DNA from: Clostridia bacterium
GTDB lineage: Bacteria > Bacillota > Clostridia > Christensenellales > Aristaeellaceae
Direction of reading: 5' to 3'
Length of the DNA stretch: 18,512 bases
Assembly (NCBI GenBank): GCA_900754755.1
Contig: CAAEEC010000388.1
Location: 1-18,512 of the forward strand
This document shows positions 1-6,719 of this stretch, piece after piece. The position numbers were made by a program, and so were the translations under genes. Numbering within the stretch: the first letter of the stretch is position 1; the number at the start of each line of letters is the position of its first letter. The notes under the pieces are model-generated. The model did not search any database. It was not told where the DNA came from and worked only from the letters and a program-made list of their open reading frames with translations.

Positions 1-912
1 CAAAGGCATGAAATCCTCTTGTTTGAGACCGGTAGCGGCCAAAATTTTTCTGTTGTCTATAACGCGCTGCGCCATCCGGTCGTAAAGAACCTGCGAGCGC
101 ACTCCTATACCAATGGGCGAATGCTCAGATTGCTCGCCTCTCCGGAAGCCCATGTAGGTATTTAAATCTGTGGTTACATATTTCATGCCACCGATTTCCG
201 CGTAGTATTCTGCAATCTCGCCCCAGCTATGATGCTCCGCGGTAGCCAAAGTATACGCTTCGCCATAGGCTTTTTCGTTGAGTACCAGCCGTGCCAACAT
301 CTTGGCTACGTCGCCCGCCCAGGTCATTGTGGCCTGAACAGGCAGCGCCTCCTTGGGCAAGACGACAGTTTTGCCATGGAGCATGCGGTACACATGAGTC
401 ATAGCTTCGAGGGAGACCAACTGATAGCGGTACTTGGAATAAACGATGGATGGGCGCACAATGGTCCAATTGCTCCGCCCACAAGCCAAGAGCATGTTTT
501 CCCCCCGTGCCTTGTGCAGGGAATAGTCATCGGTGGCAAGAAATTCCTCATCATCGCTGACATCCAACAGACGCGGCGCAGTTTCCGTTACCGGATGTTG
601 TTCGTCGGCATAGACACGGTAAGAAGACAGATAAATATAGTGTCTAACGCTTTCCAGCAAAAGCATATATCGTTCGCGGAATTCTGGCGTGTGATAGACC
701 ATGAAATCCACCATGGCGTCATAGTTATTCTGCAAAATTTCGGCCAAAAATCCCATGTCCTTGGCATTCGCTTGAATGTAGGTCAGATTCGGATGGTCGC
801 TGACCCGCTCGTCTAGAGAAACGGCATCCACTTGATACCCCATGGAAACCAGCTCGGGCACGAGATACATGCCCATCGCGCCAGTTGCCCCCAATACCAG
901 CACTTTTTTCAT
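1..912 (-). CDS. NAD(P)-dependent epimerase/dehydratase family protein, 3' end cut by the window edge
   Basis: Reading the minus strand from ATG at 912 gives 304 codons without a stop up to base 1, so the C-terminus lies outside the window. The N-terminus MKKVLVLGATGAMG carries the GxxGxxG dinucleotide-binding turn of extended SDR (NAD-dependent epimerase/dehydratase) enzymes. An SSYRVY segment is followed by YSLHK, which fits the catalytic Ser and YxxxK of this family, and the stretch GRSNWTIVRPSIVY matches the usual RPxxVYG-like region. These enzymes act on nucleotide sugars or related substrates in the cytoplasm; the substrate cannot be told. A GGGGAG ribosome binding site sits about 7 bases before the ATG. 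It follows the quinone oxidoreductase gene by 12 bp and is probably co-transcribed. Confident in family, not in reaction. Confidence 0.85.
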   Translation of the reverse strand, partial: MKKVLVLGATGAMGMYLVPELVSMGYQVDAVSLDERVSDHPNLTYIQANAKDMGFLAEILQNNYDAMVDFMVYHTPEFRERYMLLLESVRHYIYLSSYRVYADEQHPVTETAPRLLDVSDDEEFLATDDYSLHKARGENMLLACGRSNWTIVRPSIVYSKYRYQLVSLEAMTHVYRMLHGKTVVLPKEALPVQATMTWAGDVAKMLARLVLNEKAYGEAYTLATAEHHSWGEIAEYYAEIGGMKYVTTDLNTYMGFRRGEQSEHSPIGIGVRSQVLYDRMAQRVIDNRKILAATGLKQEDFMPL

Positions 913-924
913 AATGCGTCTCCC

Positions 925-1908
925 CTACTTCACCGTCAGCACAATCTTCCCCACATGCTTACCCGAACGCATCAGCGCGTGGGCTTCTTCTGCCTGCTGA
1001 ATGGGCAATGCCGCGTAGATCGTGGGGCGGATTTCCCCGCTTTCCACCTTGGGCCACACGCGTTCCACCATCTCGGCGAGCAGACGCGCCTTTTCCTGCG
1101 GCGTGCGGCTGCGCAGCGTTGTGCCGATGATGCGCGTGCCGCGCACGTACATGCTCTTAAAATCGATGGTACACAGGTCGCCCGCCAGCGTGGCGATGAC
1201 CACCCAACGCCCGCCCCGGTTCATATAAGGCAGGCATCTACCCGGCGCATCGCCGCCCAGGCAATCGATGGCGATATCCACGCCCTGCCCTGCTTCCAGT
1301 TCTTCGCGCAACACCTGCTGCAGTTCTTCCCGCGCCGTATTCACCACGCGATCGGCCTTGAGGTGCGCGATGGACTGGGCGATTTCTTCCGAAAGCACCG
1401 TTGTGATCACGCGCGCGCCAAAGGCCTTCGCCATGGGAATCACCACGCTCGCCAGTCCGCTCGCCCCCGCCTGCATGAGAACCGTATCGCCCGCGCGCAT
1501 CTTCGCTTCCTCAAATAAGAAGAGATATGCCGCGCCGAACGCCTCCGGCAGGGCGGCCGCTTCCACCATGGATAAACCTTTGGGAACCGGCATCAACATG
1601 CCGCTGGGCACGGCCACATACTCCGCATATCCGCCGCCGCCGAGCAACGCGCAGACCGCGTCTCCCACATGCCATTTTCCTTCTGCACACACATCCTTTC
1701 CCATCGCACGTATGATCCCAGCCGCTTCCAACCCATACCATTCTGGCCAGCCTGGCGGCGGCGGGTATTGCCCATCGCGCTGCAAAAGATCGGCCCGGTT
1801 CAACGCGGCGGCATGCACTTCCAGCAAAACATCGCCATCGCCAATCACCGGATCTGGCGCTCCTGTCCAGTGAAGCTTTCCATCCGCCCCGGACAAAATC
1901 ACGTTCAT
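925..1908 (-). CDS. NAD(P)H:quinone oxidoreductase, PIG3-like, zinc-free MDR family
   Basis: The 327-residue protein is a medium-chain dehydrogenase/reductase without the zinc ligands. Visible hallmarks are NRADLLQRDGQYPPPPG near residues 37-53, GLEAAG around 59-64, the GDAVCALLGGGGYAEY stretch around 82-97, a cofactor-binding turn AGASGLAS at 147-154, and the closing GKIVLTVK. This pattern matches the PIG3 / putative NADPH2:quinone reductase group, which passes electrons from NADPH to quinones or other activated carbonyls. The length is normal for the group. In most relatives the cofactor turn reads ASGVG; here the second glycine is alanine (A153), a mild oddity. There is an in-frame stop just upstream, so 1908 is the first possible start; the ribosome binding site is weak (GGTGAT). 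It heads a two-gene operon and is divergent from an AraC regulator that may control it. Confidence 0.88.
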   Translation of the reverse strand: MNVILSGADGKLHWTGAPDPVIGDGDVLLEVHAAALNRADLLQRDGQYPPPPGWPEWYGLEAAGIIRAMGKDVCAEGKWHVGDAVCALLGGGGYAEYVAVPSGMLMPVPKGLSMVEAAALPEAFGAAYLFLFEEAKMRAGDTVLMQAGASGLASVVIPMAKAFGARVITTVLSEEIAQSIAHLKADRVVNTAREELQQVLREELEAGQGVDIAIDCLGGDAPGRCLPYMNRGGRWVVIATLAGDLCTIDFKSMYVRGTRIIGTTLRSRTPQEKARLLAEMVERVWPKVESGEIRPTIYAALPIQQAEEAHALMRSGKHVGKIVLTVK

Positions 1909-1952
1909 CGCGCATCACCATCCATGTATAATTTGGCAGCAAGAAATCACGC

Positions 1953-1968
1953 GAAACCACATGGTTTC
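1953..1968. repeat. Inverted repeat, possible operator
   Basis: GAAACC-acat-GGTTTC is a perfect 6-bp inverted repeat with a 4-bp centre, lying between the oxidoreductase start and its likely promoter. It could be a regulator binding site or a small leader hairpin. No protein can be assigned to it from sequence alone. Confidence 0.4.
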
Positions 1969-1976
1969 ATCTTTAT

Positions 1977-2006
1977 ACAATAGCATTTTGCGATTTCTAT
2001 GAGCAA
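1977..2006 (-). promoter_or_regulatory. Candidate promoter for the oxidoreductase-epimerase pair
   Basis: On the minus strand TTGCTC (2006-2001) and TATTGT (1982-1977) are separated by 18 bp. Both boxes are imperfect, so this is only the best candidate seen. The -35 box overlaps the inverted repeat at 2003-2020, a suitable place for regulation. Confidence 0.35.
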
Positions 2007-2020
2007 ATCTAGAAATTTGC
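2003..2020. repeat. Inverted repeat between divergent promoters, possible operator
   Basis: GCAAAT-ctagaa-ATTTGC is a perfect 6-bp inverted repeat with a 6-bp centre. It lies between the -35 regions of the two divergent candidate promoters and overlaps the minus-strand one, so a bound protein could affect both directions. Confidence 0.4.
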
Positions 2021-2029
2021 CCGTGTATA

Positions 2030-2058
2030 TTGCTTTTTATTCACCCATATGATACAAT
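2030..2058 (+). promoter_or_regulatory. Likely promoter of the AraC-family gene
   Basis: TTGCTT (2030-2035) and TACAAT (2053-2058) are spaced by 17 bp, a good sigma-70/sigma-A arrangement, and give a leader of about 60 nt before the start at 2127. Copies of a CATGT(A/T) motif lie at or near 2058, 2076 and 2096, and TCCATGTATGAT at 2074 resembles TCCATGTATAAT at 1921 on the other side of the region, as expected for direct-repeat AraC half-sites. Confidence 0.55.
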
Positions 2059-2126
2059 ACATGTTAATAGAAGTCCATGTATGATCCGGAACAAAACATG
2101 TACAATTCGGAAGGAGAAGCATTCCC

Positions 2127-2945
2127 ATGGCCATCGGTTTCAATCTTGCGCAACCCCACCGGGTCGTTGCCGCCAATTCGCACTACTACAAAACTCCCAC
2201 CGAAGTGCTGTATATCGACCGCGTACTTCCTTACCACGATTTGATCTATCTGGTGGATGGCGGTTGGATGATCACAGAAAACGGCGTGGATTATCCGCTG
2301 GAAAAGGGCGACGTGCTTCTGCTCGCCGCCGGCCGGCACCACTACACGCGCCTGCCTTCCCGGCCAGAAACGCGGACCATTTGCATCCACATCACCTGCG
2401 AACCGGGTGACGACGAAAACGAGGCAGGGACGCTTACCCTTCCTTCCCTGTTGCATATGAAAGGCGCGCCGGAGGTCAAACGCTATTTTGAGGAAATCGT
2501 AACTACACTATGGGCGGAAAAACCCCATAAGCAGGAACGCATGTCCGCGCTCTTCACTCTGCTTGCGCTGGAACTCTACGAACGGCAGACCAAAATCGAA
2601 ACGGATTGTCCCGCCATCGCCGACGAGGTCATGCGCATCATCAACGCCGCGCCCCACAAGCGCTATAAGCTGGCGGAAATCGCCGATATGCTCTACGTGA
2701 GCACCAAAACGCTGGAAAACGCCATGCGCAAGAGCGTGGGCATGTCCTTTTCCGCCTTCCAGAACCAGCGCAAGCTGGAAATGGTCGCGTTGCAACTGGA
2801 AATGGAGCCGGATGTGCGCCTAAAGGAAATCGCGCTGGTCTTTGGTTTTTGCGATGAATTCCACATGAGCAAAGCTTTTAAGCAGCAATATGGCGTGTCG
2901 CCCCAACAATACCGGCGCGAAAAACTGGGCAAAACCCAAAAATAG
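2127..2945 (+). CDS. AraC-family transcriptional regulator with N-terminal cupin-like sensor domain
   Basis: The 272-residue protein has the usual two-part AraC layout. Residues of about 15-90 resemble the sugar-binding cupin (motifs YHDLIYLVDGGW, YPLEKGDVLLLAAGRHH). Residues of about 165-268 hold the double helix-turn-helix, with KLAEIADMLYVSTKTLENAMRK as the first helix pair and the signature VRLKEIALVFGFCDEFHMSKAFKQQYGVSPQQYRRE as the second. It is a DNA-binding regulator that probably senses a small molecule, perhaps a sugar; the ligand is unknown. AAGGAG lies 10 bases before the ATG. It is divergent from the oxidoreductase-epimerase pair and upstream of an SGNH hydrolase, either of which may be its target. 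Confidence 0.93.
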   Translation: MAIGFNLAQPHRVVAANSHYYKTPTEVLYIDRVLPYHDLIYLVDGGWMITENGVDYPLEKGDVLLLAAGRHHYTRLPSRPETRTICIHITCEPGDDENEAGTLTLPSLLHMKGAPEVKRYFEEIVTTLWAEKPHKQERMSALFTLLALELYERQTKIETDCPAIADEVMRIINAAPHKRYKLAEIADMLYVSTKTLENAMRKSVGMSFSAFQNQRKLEMVALQLEMEPDVRLKEIALVFGFCDEFHMSKAFKQQYGVSPQQYRREKLGKTQK

Positions 2946-2947
2946 GA

Positions 2948-2976
2948 TTGACGCCCGCGCCAAAGTATGGTATTCT
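2948..2976 (+). promoter_or_regulatory. Likely promoter of the SGNH hydrolase gene
   Basis: TTGACG (2948-2953), 17 bp, then TATTCT (2971-2976) lies in the short gap after the AraC stop. The predicted transcript would start just before the AAGGAGG ribosome binding site, leaving a very short leader of roughly 16 nt. Confidence 0.5.
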
Positions 2977-2998
2977 GCCAAGTAAGGAGGAAATTGCC

Positions 2999-3697
2999 AT
3001 GCGAAATTTTGAAAAGGACAATACCGTAGCCGCCGAAAACCAACTGCCACAGGAGCAGCGCCTGACCAGCGCTGAGGGTGGCGCCGCTTTCCGCGTGCTC
3101 TTTGTCGGAAACTCCATCACCCGGCACGGCCCCAAGCCCGATATTGGCTGGCCCTGTGACTGGGGCATGGCCGCTTCCAGCATCGAAAACGATTATGTAC
3201 ACCTGTTTATGCGCATGTTGAAATGCTTGATTCCCGGCGCGAGCCACCGCATTGCGCAGGCTGCGTCCTGGGAGCGCGCCTATTGGCAGGGAGCGGACGT
3301 TTTGCGCGAATTCGAAAGCGCGCTAACGCCCGGAAACGATTTGATCGTCGTGCGGATTGGCGAAAACATTCTCCCGGAGGACATGGAAAAATATCCGCTG
3401 GAACCGGCTTTTGAAGAAATGCTGCGCTTTTTCGGCAAAAACGGCGGACGCCTGTTGATGACCGGCCTATTTTGGCCCAACGAGCGGAAACAAGCGGCAA
3501 TGGAAGCGGCGGCGCGCCAACTGAATGTGCCTTTCGTGCCCCTGAGCGATTTAGGCACGCGGGACGATATGAAAGCGCTGGGCCTGTTCGAACACGCCGG
3601 CGTGGCGGCGCATCCGGGAGACCTTGGTATGCGCGCCATCGCGGGCCGCGTCTTTGCGGCGGCGCTGCCCTATATCTTGCAGACGCTGGAAGCGTAG
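2999..3697 (+). CDS. SGNH/GDSL-family hydrolase
   Basis: The start is set at 2999 because TAAGGAGG lies 8-9 bases before this ATG; an in-frame upstream start at 2948 has none. The 232-residue product has the SGNH block I LFVGNSIT with nucleophile Ser39, a block III-like VVRIGENI (the conserved Asn is in GEN), and block V with HPGDLGM where His205 is the catalytic histidine. The Asp that usually stands three residues before this His reads as Val202, so the triad may be completed elsewhere or work as a dyad. No signal peptide is visible, so it is probably cytoplasmic. Such enzymes cut esters, often acetyl groups on sugars. The link to the preceding AraC gene hints at carbohydrate use, but the substrate is unknown. 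Confidence 0.82.
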   Translation: MRNFEKDNTVAAENQLPQEQRLTSAEGGAAFRVLFVGNSITRHGPKPDIGWPCDWGMAASSIENDYVHLFMRMLKCLIPGASHRIAQAASWERAYWQGADVLREFESALTPGNDLIVVRIGENILPEDMEKYPLEPAFEEMLRFFGKNGGRLLMTGLFWPNERKQAAMEAAARQLNVPFVPLSDLGTRDDMKALGLFEHAGVAAHPGDLGMRAIAGRVFAAALPYILQTLEA

Positions 3698-3765
3698 CTT
3701 TGCAAAAGATCGCGTAAAATCTCGTTTTCATGGCAGGAATCCGCCCGGGCAAGGGCGAATGTTTG

Positions 3766-3897
3766 GCCCCGTGGATGCACAGGGGAAGGCAATCCCTCAG
3801 TCAGCTTCGCTGACAGCTCCCTTTACACAAGGGAGCCTTTGGGAAAGCGGTATGCCCTATGATACCGCCAAAAGCCTCCTCAGCCGCTCCACGGGGC
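3766..3897. repeat. Palindromic multi-hairpin element with 10-bp terminal inverted repeats, MITE- or REP-like
   Basis: GCCCCGTGGA (3766-3775) is matched in inverse by TCCACGGGGC (3888-3897). Between them sit three more perfect stems: GTCAGC/GCTGAC (3800-3805, 3809-3814), GCTCCCTT/AAGGGAGC (3816-3823, 3829-3836) and GCGGTAT/ATACCGC (3847-3853, 3862-3868), with an outer AAGGC/GCCTT pair (3786-3790, 3835-3839) around the first two. The CAGTCAGCTTCGCTGACAGC core followed by the CCCTT stem is, as I recall, a dispersed repeat type in gut Clostridia. I see no coding sequence in 3698-3948; the CCCTT/AAGGG stem followed by CCTTT may also weakly terminate the upstream gene. Confidence 0.55.
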
Positions 3898-3948
3898 TTT
3901 GCCTGTGTGCCCTTGGCAGGGTCGCGCAGCAGGCGAAACCTTTGCCCC

Positions 3949-4053
3949 ATCTTCGAGGCATGGCGCAATTCCAGACCGGCGGTACAGTCCGCAAGCGCAA
4001 GCTGATCGGGTGCGATTCCCGAACCGACGGTAAAAGTCCGGATGAGAGAAGAT
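3949..4053 (+). promoter_or_regulatory. FMN riboswitch (RFN element)
   Basis: The closing stem pairs ATCTTC (3949-3954) with GAAGAT (4048-4053). Inside are the hallmark blocks GACCGGCGGTA (about 3974-3984) followed by AGTCCGC, and GAACCGACGGTA (4021-4032) followed by AAGTCCGGATGAGAG, in the order of the RFN consensus. FMN binding normally reduces expression of riboflavin synthesis or uptake genes. It lies directly upstream of ribU, which fits perfectly. No convincing promoter was found upstream of it. Confidence 0.96.
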
Positions 4054-4062
4054 ATGCGCACA

Positions 4063-4108
4063 GGCGCGCCGGAGCGCGCCCAATCCAAGCCATATCTCCA
4101 AAGGAGAT
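4063..4108 (+). promoter_or_regulatory. Expression platform of the FMN riboswitch with a Shine-Dalgarno-sequestering hairpin
   Basis: After the aptamer there is a stem GGCGCG/CGCGCC (4063-4068, 4075-4080) with no U-run behind it, so it is not a classic terminator. Then ATCTCC (4094-4099) can pair with GGAGAT (4103-4108) across an AAA loop, which would bury the AAGGAG ribosome binding site of ribU. This suggests control of translation rather than of transcription. Confidence 0.55.
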
Positions 4109-4111
4109 GCC

Positions 4112-4702
4112 ATGAAAACCCATCGGATTCCCACGCGCACCATTGCTATGACCGGCATGCTTTCCGCCGTGTCAACCGTCCTCATGTTTTTCAGCTTCAG
4201 CGTGCCACTGATGCCCAGCTTCATCAAGCTGGATTTTTCTGAATTGCCCGCCCTGATCGCTGCCTTCTCCATGGGCCCCATTTCCGGCGCCGTGGTGTGC
4301 CTGGTGAAAAACCTCATCAACATGCTGTTTTCCACCACTGGCTGCGTGGGCGAATTCGCCAATTTCCTGTTGGGGATCTTCTTCGTTATCCCGGCAGGCG
4401 TGATCTATCACTACAAAAAATCGCGCGGCGGCGCGCTGATTGGCGCCATCGCAGGCGCGCTGGCCATGGCGGTCGCGAGCGTGCCCGTCAATTACTATAT
4501 CACCTATCCCGTGTATTCGCTGTTCATGCCCATGGACGTGATCCTGGATATGTACCGCGCGATCAACCCCCAGGTTGAAACCCTGTGGGACGCGCTGGTG
4601 TGGTTCAACATGCCGTTCACGTTCATCAAGGCGCTGTGCTCGGTGGTCATCACCTTCGTGATCTACAAGCCCCTTTCCCCGCTGATCAAGGGAAAGCGCT
4701 AA
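4112..4702 (+). CDS. ribU: Riboflavin ECF transporter, substrate-binding (S) component RibU
   Basis: The 196-residue hydrophobic protein has about six membrane segments. It carries the RibU-type motif FIKLDFSELPALIAAFSMGPISG (about residues 33-55) followed by LVKNLINMLFS and GEFANFLLG, and an N-terminal AMTGMLSA stretch like the Ala-rich helix by which S components contact the ECF core. RibU binds riboflavin and brings it in together with EcfT and the two EcfA ATPases, which are not in this window and are normally shared among S components. The upstream FMN riboswitch independently supports riboflavin as the substrate. The start has AAGGAGATG-type spacing of 5-8 bases. Confidence 0.95.
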   Translation: MKTHRIPTRTIAMTGMLSAVSTVLMFFSFSVPLMPSFIKLDFSELPALIAAFSMGPISGAVVCLVKNLINMLFSTTGCVGEFANFLLGIFFVIPAGVIYHYKKSRGGALIGAIAGALAMAVASVPVNYYITYPVYSLFMPMDVILDMYRAINPQVETLWDALVWFNMPFTFIKALCSVVITFVIYKPLSPLIKGKR

Positions 4703-4715
4703 ACGCCATCCCGGG

Positions 4716-4761
4716 CGCGCAAAAGGCAGCATCGCCTTTTGCGCGGCGACCCTGCCTTTTT
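4716..4761. terminator. Intrinsic terminator between convergent genes, probably bidirectional
   Basis: CGCGCAAAAGGC (4716-4727) pairs with GCCTTTTGCGCG (4734-4745), a 12-bp stem with a 6-nt loop. An alternative stem pairs AAAAGGCAG (4721-4729) with CTGCCTTTT (4752-4760) and ends in TTTTT on the plus strand and TTTT on the minus strand. It separates ribU from the convergent ABC permease gene and can serve both. Confidence 0.65.
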
Positions 4762-5398
4762 ACAAATCCACGCGCGAAAAATTCTGCACGGAGCGCCTGT
4801 AAGCCAAGGACAATGCGCCGCCATATACCAGCACGCCTAAGAGCAAAATAGGAATTTGCCTGCGCAGTTCGCCAGGCTCTGTGCCATCCATCCACGCAAG
4901 CGCCGGAATGTGCGCGACGCTCTCTATGCCTGCCATCATCAGCACCATGGGAAGCGCCGCTACGAGAAACGCACGTCCCACCTTGCAGGCCGTGCGATAA
5001 TAGGCCGGCAAAAAAATCGCGTCGAACACTGCATATAGCATCAGCCCCATTCCATACCAGGCAACCGTCGCATCCAGGCCCACCGGATTTCCACCCATTC
5101 CCAGCGCGCCGCGCAGGCAGGCAAACGGCACGGACAACGCCAGCTGAAAAAGTTGCAAGCAGGCAATCAGCAAAAATTTGCCCCTTACCACATCGCACCG
5201 CGCAACCGGAAGCAGCGCAGTGAACCGTGCGTCGCCTGTTTCGCGCCCGTATTGCAACGTAATATATGGCCCCAGGCATCCAAACATAAAAATAACCGAA
5301 AACGGATATGCGGGAACGAGCACCAGCGCACCCATGCAGGCGAATACCAGATGCGTTGGATGTGCGGCCAGCACCAATTCCTTATACAAGAGTTGCAT
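4760..5398 (-). CDS. ABC-2 type transporter permease subunit
   Basis: The start is taken as ATG at 5398 (MQLLYKELVL), with a GGAAGG ribosome binding site about 11 bases upstream; the frame is open further but lies inside the ATPase gene. This gives 212 residues and about six hydrophobic segments. The opening LLYKEL and the following PFSVIFMFGCLGPYITLQYGRE stretch with TALLPV and VVRGKF are typical of the ABC-2 family permeases found next to single ATPases in Firmicutes (ABC2_membrane_5-like). It forms the membrane part of an exporter with the ATPase encoded just upstream, which it overlaps by 17 bp. The substrate is unknown; such pairs often move peptides, lipids or antimicrobials. Confidence 0.8.
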   Translation of the reverse strand: MQLLYKELVLAAHPTHLVFACMGALVLVPAYPFSVIFMFGCLGPYITLQYGRETGDARFTALLPVARCDVVRGKFLLIACLQLFQLALSVPFACLRGALGMGGNPVGLDATVAWYGMGLMLYAVFDAIFLPAYYRTACKVGRAFLVAALPMVLMMAGIESVAHIPALAWMDGTEPGELRRQIPILLLGVLVYGGALSLAYRRSVQNFSRVDL

Positions 5399-6143
5399 CC
5401 CAATTATTCTTCCTTTCCGTCCGCAACATAATTTCTTCCAAAGAAAGCGGCGCAGCATCCCCCGGGGTGCGCAATGCTTCAAACAAATGCAAGAACGCCG
5501 CCTTATCCGCGCAGGCAATCAACTGTCCATTTTGCAGATAGGCAATGTCGTCCGCGCAACGCTCCAAATCTGAAGTAATATGTGTGGAAAACAGAATGGA
5601 GCACTTTCCCTCGCGCACGATATCGCGAAAAATGTGCAAAAGTTCATCCCGAGAAACGGGATCCAGTCCGGAGGTCGGCTCATCCAAAAAAAGCAACCGC
5701 GGGCGATGCGAAAGCGCCAGCGTGAGCAGATATTTGGTCTTCATGCCGCTGGACAAGGAACGGAATGTTTTCTTTTTTTCCAATCCAAAGCGATGCATCC
5801 ATCCTTCGTATTGCGCCGAATCCCAATTGCGATAAAACCTGCGAACTGCGGCGGTGATCGTTTCCAGGCGTTTGAGTGGATACATATCCACATCCCCAAA
5901 AACCACTCCAATTTCCTGCTTGCACTGCATTTCTTCGCGGTAAAAATCCCGGCCGAACATGCTCACGCTCCCCGCGTCCGGCCGCGAAAGATTCAGCATG
6001 CAACGAAAAGCCGTACTTTTTCCGGCGCCATTCGCGCCGATCAGGCCCAAAATCCGGCCGGGCGCCAGGGAAAAACAAAGATTCTCCAGTGCAAAACCGG
6101 CATAGTGCTTGGTCAAGCCTCTCACTTCCAAAAGCGCCTTCAT
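5382..6143 (-). CDS. ABC transporter ATP-binding protein
   Basis: The 253-residue protein contains Walker A GANGAGKST (residues 36-44), the signature motif as LSSGM, Walker B LLFLDEP followed by TSGLDP and the switch histidine in STH. The C-terminal part is the short tail typical of drug or lantibiotic exporter ATPases. It powers the ABC-2 permease encoded next. Its ATG overlaps the stop of the XRE-AbrB regulator gene by 4 bp (ATGA), so translation is probably coupled. The layout regulator-ATPase-permease resembles YtrA/BcrA-type exporter operons, though the regulator here is of another family. Confidence 0.95.
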   Translation of the reverse strand: MKALLEVRGLTKHYAGFALENLCFSLAPGRILGLIGANGAGKSTAFRCMLNLSRPDAGSVSMFGRDFYREEMQCKQEIGVVFGDVDMYPLKRLETITAAVRRFYRNWDSAQYEGWMHRFGLEKKKTFRSLSSGMKTKYLLTLALSHRPRLLFLDEPTSGLDPVSRDELLHIFRDIVREGKCSILFSTHITSDLERCADDIAYLQNGQLIACADKAAFLHLFEALRTPGDAAPLSLEEIMLRTERKNNWDATLV

Positions 6144-6619
6144 GCTTTCTGTTCCTCCGCTTCCTCTTCCCGCAATTCCAGCGTGTTGCGAAAGAAATCT
6201 GCCGCCATCAAAAAGGCTTTCTCCGGCATCAAGGCAATGCCTGCCCGGCCCGGCTCTTCGTCGCCCAGTACAACCAACCGGTCGCCAGGCTGTATCCGAA
6301 ACACTTCCCTCGCTTGCTTGGGCAAAACGATCTGCCCCCTCTCGCCGAGTTTGACCACGCCGAACAGATGCTTACCCCGGGGCGGAATCGGCATTTTCCG
6401 CTCGCTCTCATCGAACCGCACCAAATCATCCAGCGTCACATCATAAAGTCTGGCAAGCGCTTCGCAATTCGCGATATCTGGCACAGTCTCACCGTTTTCC
6501 CATTTGGCCACGGCCTGCCGGGTGACGCCAATCTTTTCTGCCACTTCTTCCAGAGTATACCGCTGCTTCCGGCGCAACGCGCAAAGATTGCGCGAAATCT
6601 GCGTTGATGGATTTTTCAA
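6140..6619 (-). CDS. Transcriptional regulator, XRE helix-turn-helix fused to SpoVT-AbrB domain
   Basis: I chose a TTG start at 6619 (159 residues) because an AGGGGGG ribosome binding site lies 7-8 bases before it, and because the likely promoter -10 box at 6642-6647 excludes the upstream ATG at 6709. Residues of about 8-62 form an XRE/Cro DNA-binding domain (TLEEVAEKIGVTRQAVAKWENG). Residues of about 75-125 match a SpoVT-AbrB swapped-hairpin domain (VVKLGERGQIVLPKQAREVF). Both are DNA-binding folds, so the protein may bind two half-sites or use the AbrB part for dimerization. It begins the operon with the ABC exporter and most likely controls it and itself. Confidence 0.88.
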   Translation of the reverse strand: MKNPSTQISRNLCALRRKQRYTLEEVAEKIGVTRQAVAKWENGETVPDIANCEALARLYDVTLDDLVRFDESERKMPIPPRGKHLFGVVKLGERGQIVLPKQAREVFRIQPGDRLVVLGDEEPGRAGIALMPEKAFLMAADFFRNTLELREEEAEEQKA

Positions 6620-6641
6620 ACTTTTTCCCCCCTTCTCTTCT

Positions 6642-6669
6642 ATTCTAGCACAAAATCCAGCAAAAACAA
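6642..6669 (-). promoter_or_regulatory. Likely promoter of the regulator-ABC exporter operon
   Basis: On the minus strand TTGTTT (6669-6664), 16 bp, then TAGAAT (6647-6642). It gives a leader of about 17 nt with the AGGGGGG site before the TTG start. Its -35 box lies in the T-tract of the preceding operon's terminator. Confidence 0.55.
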
Positions 6670-6705
6670 TCAACCGGAGCAAACCAATACCGTTCGCTCC
6701 GGTTG
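6662..6705 (-). terminator. Rho-independent terminator of the arginine operon
   Basis: Read on the minus strand, CAACCGGAGC (6705-6696) pairs perfectly with GCTCCGGTTG (6680-6671) across a 15-nt loop and is followed by ATTGTTTTT (6670-6662). It stands 15 bp after the stop of the last operon gene at 6720. Confidence 0.85.
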
Positions 6706-6719
6706 ACAATTAGCACAGA

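Noticed and set aside
3624..4115. An open frame through the palindromic element and FMN riboswitch
   Set aside because: The sequence is explained by the structured repeat and the RFN element; the product has no recognisable features.
5399..5518. N-terminal extension of the ABC permease
   Set aside because: It would lie wholly inside the ATPase coding region and is Arg/Cys-rich, unlike the membrane protein that begins at MQLLYKEL.
6620..6709. Upstream ATG extension of the XRE-AbrB gene
   Set aside because: The extra residues resemble no domain and cover the likely promoter and terminator; the TTG at 6619 has the strong ribosome binding site.
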